From NCBI GenBank assembly GCA_016291905.1, contig JAEEZS010000057.1, positions 1 through 64,000 of the forward strand: a stretch of 64,000 nt of DNA. Reading direction: 5' to 3'. The stretch is from Bacteroidaceae bacterium. GTDB taxonomy: Bacteria; Bacteroidota; Bacteroidia; Bacteroidales; Bacteroidaceae. The position numbers were made by a program, and so were the translations under genes. The notes under the pieces are model-generated. The model was not told the DNA's origin. It searched no databases and saw nothing but the letters and a program-made list of their open reading frames with translations. Position 1 is the stretch's first letter; each line of letters starts with the position of its first letter. Below are positions 59,479 through 64,000 of this stretch, piece after piece.

Positions 59479-60852
59479 TTATTCCTCCGCAGCGAACATC
59501 GGGTCCCAGCAGGGAAGCATCACGGGTTTCATCTGGTAAGCCTTGACGACCTTACTCGAGGCGTATTTCTTGTTTACCACCAGGCGGAACATGTATTCGT
59601 TGAACCACTCGTCCGTCATAAGGAGGAAGCCCTGATAGCCTGACGAGGCGCCCCAGCTGTTTTCCACCTTCCACATGACGGGTTTATCGTCCTCGATGCG
59701 GACGGCCATAAGCGACATGGCATGGGTGGAACCGCTGTCGAAGGTGCTGATGCGCTCCTCCTTGTTCATACCGAAGGTGGTGCCAAAGATGCTGCCGTAG
59801 TCGTAGTTGTTGAGGTCGAGTAGTCCGCGTGTGCGGTCGAGCTCCTTGCCCACATCGCAGCTGAAATAAAGCATGGTGCTATCCTTGATGCTGGCGATGG
59901 CCATCTCCTTGATGTCTTCGAGCGGGAGGTTGAGGTAGCGCCAGTTGTGTCCGTCGTAGGTGTGACGGTCGTATTCGATTTCGTAGGTGCGCCAGTATTC
60001 GCGCGTGGGGTCGTTCATCAGCATGAGGTAGTCGTTCTGGAGGTCGTTGCCCAGAAACTCGGCGTAGAACTTTTGCGGGGTGTAGGTTTGGGGCTTGCTG
60101 AGGTAACGGCCGTCCTTGTCCTTGGGTGCCCATGTGAACTCTTTGACGGGCTCGCCGAAGCCCAGCACCAGCATGTGATAGATCTCAGCCAACATGTCTT
60201 CCTTCATGGCCTGAAGGTCGGTTCTTTTGTCGGCCTTGCGGAGGCGGATGCCGTCCTCGCGCAGCTTGCGTTTGACGAGTGAGGAAAAGTGGGAGGTGTT
60301 GTTGGAGGCATACGTTTCAAGCATGATGCCGGCAGGCACGACGCCGTATTTTTCAATCAGGTCAGCTACGCCTGTGAACGTGCCGCCATCTGAGAGCGGG
60401 TGCTGGAAAAGCCACTCGACGGTCTTGTCGTCCATGGCCTTTGAGCGCGTGTCGATGACGGCTTGTAGGAACAGGTTGGCTTTCTCCAGTTGGTCATAGA
60501 AGAAGAGATAGACCTGCGAAAACTCCATGCCCTGCAGCTTGTGCTCGCGAATCATCTGAGCGCGCAGCACGTTGAGGCCCGTGAACATCCAACAGCGGCC
60601 CGAGCCTTTCTGGTCGGTAATGCCCTTGCTGTTGACGCTATAGGTAAAGTAGGTTTCCATTTCGCCCTGATTGGCTTGGTTTGTTGCTAAAGCGCTAACG
60701 TCGCCAGCGGCGAGGGCGTTGTGAATGACTTTGTCGGCAGCCGTAGGAGTCTGTTTGGCTTGGATGCGGCTGAGGACTTCGGGCGTCAGCCCTTGGGCAC
60801 AAATGCCCAAACTGAAAATGGCAAAAACACCGATGAAAAGGGACTTTTTCAT
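59479..60852 (-). CDS. pepC: C1 family cysteine peptidase (bleomycin hydrolase/PepC-like)
   Basis: A 457-residue protein with a signal peptide (MKKSLFIGVFAIFSLGICAQ), so exported, unlike classical cytoplasmic PepC. The catalytic triad is visible: Cys87 in GSGRCWMFTG, His in GSTHAMSLM near 376, Asn in VENSWGASSG near 401. Probably an aminopeptidase trimming peptides in the periplasm. It is the last gene of the leftward operon starting with kduI, after a 39-nt gap. Confidence 0.9.
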   Translation of the reverse strand: MKKSLFIGVFAIFSLGICAQGLTPEVLSRIQAKQTPTAADKVIHNALAAGDVSALATNQANQGEMETYFTYSVNSKGITDQKGSGRCWMFTGLNVLRAQMIREHKLQGMEFSQVYLFFYDQLEKANLFLQAVIDTRSKAMDDKTVEWLFQHPLSDGGTFTGVADLIEKYGVVPAGIMLETYASNNTSHFSSLVKRKLREDGIRLRKADKRTDLQAMKEDMLAEIYHMLVLGFGEPVKEFTWAPKDKDGRYLSKPQTYTPQKFYAEFLGNDLQNDYLMLMNDPTREYWRTYEIEYDRHTYDGHNWRYLNLPLEDIKEMAIASIKDSTMLYFSCDVGKELDRTRGLLDLNNYDYGSIFGTTFGMNKEERISTFDSGSTHAMSLMAVRIEDDKPVMWKVENSWGASSGYQGFLLMTDEWFNEYMFRLVVNKKYASSKVVKAYQMKPVMLPCWDPMFAAEE

Positions 60853-60891
60853 GTTTTATTTGAGTTTTTATTCGCTTTTACTTATTCATCA

Positions 60892-61671
60892 TTAATAGGA
60901 AACGGAGCGGGGGATTCCTCGTGCCCGGACGAGCGTGGCAATACGGTCGAGCTCCTCGTGCGTGGCCTTCAGGAGGGTGGGGCAGGGTGTCTCGCGGTCG
61001 ATGGTATAGATCATAACCTGCGAGGGGGCTATGGCGCAGACGGTATCCAGCCAGGGGAGGACGTAGGCATCGCCCATGTTGTTGACTTCCGTGCCGTCGA
61101 ACGCGCACCCCTTCATGAACATCGTCTGAATGATGCAATGTCCCCCGAACTCGCGCATCCTTTTGGTGAGCGCATCCAGGTCATAGTGCCCGTTCGGGCG
61201 GTTGACAAGGCGGATGTAGTCGGGATTGACAGTATCGAGCTTGAGGATGTTGTTGTCGGCTTTCTTTAGGGCTTCAAACACGGCGGGGCGGAGGATGAAT
61301 GTTGCGTTGCTGAGCACGCTCACCTGTGCAGCAGGGAAATAAGTATTGCGTAGGGCGATAACGTCGTCCATAATGTCGGCAAAGTCAGGATGCCCTGTGG
61401 GCTCGCCATTGCCTGCGAAGGTAAGCACATCAGGCGCAGGGCCATTAGCCTTCATCTCCTTCAACCGTTGTTCCAGTGCCGTCCGCACTTCCTCACGGGT
61501 AGGACGCTTGAGATGGGACGGATGTTGCGCATTCAGTCCGCACTCGCAGTAGAGGCAGTCGAACGAGCACACCTTTCCGTCGCCCGGCATCAAATTGATA
61601 CCCAATGAGACGCCCAGCCTCCGGCTATGCACAGGGCCGAATATCGGGGAAGAATAGATTACCGTTGCCAT
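60892..61671 (-). CDS. Radical SAM protein
   Basis: A 259-residue protein with the iron-sulfur motif CSFDCLYCECG (CxxxCxxC near residue 35) and a GNGEPT-like second motif (FAGNGEPTGHPDF), typical of the small radical SAM oxidoreductases of COG0731. The reaction is unknown. It sits 12 nt after the DUF4861 gene in the kdu operon. Confidence 0.85.
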   Translation of the reverse strand: MATVIYSSPIFGPVHSRRLGVSLGINLMPGDGKVCSFDCLYCECGLNAQHPSHLKRPTREEVRTALEQRLKEMKANGPAPDVLTFAGNGEPTGHPDFADIMDDVIALRNTYFPAAQVSVLSNATFILRPAVFEALKKADNNILKLDTVNPDYIRLVNRPNGHYDLDALTKRMREFGGHCIIQTMFMKGCAFDGTEVNNMGDAYVLPWLDTVCAIAPSQVMIYTIDRETPCPTLLKATHEELDRIATLVRARGIPRSVSY

Positions 61672-61683
61672 GCAGCACGTACG

Positions 61684-62922
61684 TTAATAGGTCACTTTAA
61701 GAGGATTATTCGTTCTGGTGGCAAAGTCGCCCAGGTAGTTGTTCCATTCATCGAGTGACTTCCAGCCGGCCTTGCTCCAAGCACTTCCCCACCAGTAGGT
61801 GACAGACGCATCGGGGGCGATTGAGCCCAAAGCGAGAATGTGGCCTGAAGCACCGCGTCGTGCGGCTTCAGGAGCGGGGAAGGGCTGGTAGCGAGCTTCT
61901 TTTGCCCAAGGAGCCACAATGCCTACATAGATTTCACCATTGTCAGCCTTCACGTTGTCCGTAAGGTCGTGATAGGCAATATATCCCTTGTCGGCAGCCA
62001 GCGTGTAGGCATCGGGGTTCTCAGGATGAACGACGATGCCGGCAGCCATTGGCGCAGCCTTTTTTAGGCCGCTGAAGCTGATGGTGGTACAGTTGAGCTG
62101 CGAGCCCTTTGCGAGGGAGATGATGCGCGTCTCCACCAGCGTGTCGCCTTGATAGGCAAAAGGATGGTAGGTGAGGCGCACCCTAAAGCGCAGGGGGCCA
62201 TTTTCCATAATCTCATAGTTTGCCCAGCAGTAGGGATAGACGATATCCTCACCATCAAGCAAAGCCGCAGCGCCTCCACCCAGCGTAGGACCCACCTTGT
62301 AGCAATCCATGCCGTTGCCGTGATCCACATGATAGGAAACAGAGTGATAGAGCTGGTCGGCTTCGTCGAAGCGTTTCTCCTTCCGCAGCTGCTCAATCTG
62401 TGCTTTCGTCTCAGGATTGAGTTCGTTGGCATAGCGTTCCTCTACAACCATCAAGGGCGTGTTCTTCACCCAGATGTCGTAGCCAAAAGCCCGTTCGCCA
62501 GAGGCTTGAAGAGCAGGGCCATAGCAGCGGTAGGCAGTAAGGTCGTTCTCCCAGGCGATGTCGTCGACGCGCTCGGGATAGTGACGTCCGAAGGCGGCTG
62601 CTTGGACGGGCTCAGGCATTCCGACGGAGATGCTGTATGTGGCACTTCCGTTTGCCGACAACGTGACGGGAAACATCAGCTTTTTGTCGAAGGTGATCTG
62701 CGTGGGCAGCTCGTTGCCCTGCGCGTCGCAGACGACATACATGTCTTCCTCCGACACCAAAGGCAGACGTGCCAGCAGGTCATCCATCGGAATCTCTACC
62801 ATCTCGTCGGTGCGCTCTACGCTGGCAGGGTTCTTTACCGTGATGATAAAATCCTCTTTGGGCTTCGTGTTGCAGGACGCCAGAGCGGCCAAGAGGATAA
62901 GGGTATAAAAAAGTCTTTTCAT
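61684..62922 (-). CDS. DUF4861 family lipoprotein
   Basis: A 412-residue lipoprotein (lipobox LAALASC, Cys17). The DUF4861 domain covers most of the length (ITVKNPASVERTDEMVEIPM; YGPALQASGERAFGYDIWVK; HGNGMDCYKVGPTLGGG). Genes of this family commonly neighbour kduI/kduD in Bacteroidetes and are thought to act in uronic acid or pectin breakdown; the activity is not established. Only 2 nt separate it from kduD. Confidence 0.85.
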   Translation of the reverse strand: MKRLFYTLILLAALASCNTKPKEDFIITVKNPASVERTDEMVEIPMDDLLARLPLVSEEDMYVVCDAQGNELPTQITFDKKLMFPVTLSANGSATYSISVGMPEPVQAAAFGRHYPERVDDIAWENDLTAYRCYGPALQASGERAFGYDIWVKNTPLMVVEERYANELNPETKAQIEQLRKEKRFDEADQLYHSVSYHVDHGNGMDCYKVGPTLGGGAAALLDGEDIVYPYCWANYEIMENGPLRFRVRLTYHPFAYQGDTLVETRIISLAKGSQLNCTTISFSGLKKAAPMAAGIVVHPENPDAYTLAADKGYIAYHDLTDNVKADNGEIYVGIVAPWAKEARYQPFPAPEAARRGASGHILALGSIAPDASVTYWWGSAWSKAGWKSLDEWNNYLGDFATRTNNPLKVTY

Positions 62923-62924
62923 GA

Positions 62925-63728
62925 TTACTTCGGTTGTTTTCCAATGTAGGCGAGGATGCCTCCATCAACGTAGAGGATGTGTCCGTTGACGGCGTCGGAG
63001 GCATGCGAAGCGAGGAACACGGCAGGACCGCCCAGCTCACTGGGGTCGAGCCAACGTCCAGCGGGCGTCTTGGCGCAGATGAACGAGTCAAAGGGATGAC
63101 GGCTGCCGTCGGGCTGGCGTTCACGCAGCGGAGCTGTCTGAGGCGTGGCAATGTAGCCTGGGCCGATGCCGTTGCATTGGATGTTGTATTCGCCGTATTC
63201 TGAGCAGATGTTGCGCGTCAGCATTTTCAGACCGCCCTTTGCTGCTGCGTAGGCGCTGACGGTCTCGCGTCCCAGTTCGCTCATCATCGAGCAGATGTTG
63301 ATGATTTTGCCTTCGCGGCGCTCCATCATTTCGGGTAGCACGGCGCTGGAGCAGATGAATGGGCCGACGAGGTCGATGTCGATAACCTGCTGGAATTCGG
63401 CACGCTTCATCTCGTGCATGGGGATGCGCTTGATGATGCCGGCGTTGTTGACGAGGATGTCAATCTGTCCCACCTCGTTGTGGATGGTATCGACGAGGGC
63501 CTTCACTTCGTCCTCTTTTGTTACGTCGCACACATAGCCGCGCACGTTAGTGATGCCGGCTTCGCGGTAGTTGTTGAGGCCACGTTGTAGCGCTTCCTCA
63601 TTGATGTCGTTGAAAATGATGTTCTTGATGCCGGCTGCCACAAAAGCCTTTGCGATGTTGAACCCGATGCCGTAGCTCGCCCCCGTAATCCAGGCGTTCT
63701 TGCCCTCAAGTGAAAATGGATTGGTCAT
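62925..63728 (-). CDS. kduD: Short-chain dehydrogenase KduD (2-dehydro-3-deoxy-D-gluconate 5-dehydrogenase)
   Basis: A 267-residue SDR enzyme: cofactor motif TGASYGIG at residues 15-22, NNAG near 92-95, and the catalytic Tyr/Lys in YAAAKGG near 159-163. With KduI it converts unsaturated uronate breakdown products toward 2-keto-3-deoxygluconate. Assignment to KduD rather than gluconate 5-dehydrogenase rests on the neighbouring kduI. Confidence 0.9.
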   Translation of the reverse strand: MTNPFSLEGKNAWITGASYGIGFNIAKAFVAAGIKNIIFNDINEEALQRGLNNYREAGITNVRGYVCDVTKEDEVKALVDTIHNEVGQIDILVNNAGIIKRIPMHEMKRAEFQQVIDIDLVGPFICSSAVLPEMMERREGKIINICSMMSELGRETVSAYAAAKGGLKMLTRNICSEYGEYNIQCNGIGPGYIATPQTAPLRERQPDGSRHPFDSFICAKTPAGRWLDPSELGGPAVFLASHASDAVNGHILYVDGGILAYIGKQPK

Positions 63729-63737
63729 GGTTTGTTG

Positions 63738-64000
63738 TTATTTTAGGTCCGTAATCTTTGAAAAGTCTTGGTCGCCGTAGTCGAGGTTCTCGCCTCCCAT
63801 GCCCCAGATGAAGGTGTAGTTGTGGGTGGCTGCCGCGCTGTGGATGCTCCATTCGGGGCTGAGCACAGCCTGGTCGCCTTTCATCCAGATATGGCGGGTC
63901 TCCTGCACCTGCCCCATGAAATGGCAGACAGCCTGATCCTCGGGCACTTCGAAGTAGAAATAAGCCTCCATACGACGGCTGTGCGTGTGTGCCGGCATCG
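63738..64000 (-). CDS. kduI: 5-dehydro-4-deoxy-D-glucuronate isomerase, C-terminal part (cut by window end)
   Basis: The visible 86 codons match the end of KduI. The metal-binding motif [15 protein letters not shown] (His-x-His and Glu) is present, as are [20 protein letters not shown] and the closing [12 protein letters not shown]. The N-terminal two thirds and the start lie beyond position 64000. It isomerises 5-keto-4-deoxyuronate in pectin and other uronate pathways. First visible gene of the leftward operon, 9 nt before kduD. Confidence 0.92.
   Translation of the reverse strand, partial: MPAHTHSRRMEAYFYFEVPEDQAVCHFMGQVQETRHIWMKGDQAVLSPEWSIHSAAATHNYTFIWGMGGENLDYGDQDFSKITDLK

Overview
The window looks like chromosome from a Bacteroidales bacterium, most probably a Prevotella-like gut or rumen species. 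The evidence is the Bacteroidetes promoter (TTTG, about 20 nt, TAnnTTTG) in front of many genes and tRNAs, the absence of encoded CCA on the tRNAs, many lipoprotein and outer-membrane proteins, a TonB-dependent receptor, and families typical of the phylum (YfhO, DUF3667-like, DUF4861, MG2-like proteins, GH2/GH31/GH43 and CE6 enzymes). Taxonomy is inferred from these features; no rRNA gene is present.

Layout. 0-5.4 kb: gltX, a PgpH-type c-di-AMP phosphodiesterase, tRNA-Pro and tRNA-Phe, and a small periplasmic Spy/CpxP-like protein. 5.4-22.2 kb: a carbohydrate region (GH2, GH43, CE6 esterase, SGNH hydrolase, a 1771-residue repeat adhesin-like protein, GH31) interrupted by dnaG. 22.3-30 kb: a membrane-anchored HTH regulator with DUF805, an M16 protease, a Nudix hydrolase, tRNA-Arg and a DUF3667-like protein. 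30-35.7 kb: a TonB-type receptor, tRNA-Gln, an NhaC antiporter and a glycosyltransferase. 35.7-37.1 kb: a 1.4-kb gene-free stretch full of repeats. 37-43.1 kb: two MG2-like paralogues, one with a frameshifted end, and a TPR-TM-HTH regulator. 43.4-49.2 kb: YfhO, three small secreted proteins and a von Willebrand A lipoprotein. 49.3-55.2 kb: a surface polysaccharide operon (LicD, LicD, Glf, acyltransferase, two GT2). 55.3-59.5 kb: cysS, M28 peptidase, sufE and a GT4 in a tightly overlapping cluster. 59.5-64 kb: a leftward operon, kduI (cut by the window end), kduD, DUF4861, radical SAM and a C1 peptidase, pointing to uronate use.

The most unusual content lies between and sometimes inside the genes. 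(1) Arrays with an exact 21- or 22-nt period occur at 1-186, 5281-5368, 28874-28936 and 36240-36485. Two of them share a 17-nt unit in opposite orientation. (2) Arrays with a 7-nt period fill many spacers and also sit in frame inside a glycosyltransferase, a TPR-HTH regulator and, more loosely, an MG2-like gene, where a change in copy number would shift the frame. (3) Whole promoter modules are duplicated at distant loci: upstream of pgpH and yfhO, and upstream of tRNA-Arg and a glycosyltransferase. Together these suggest active shuffling of short intergenic modules. That last statement is inference.
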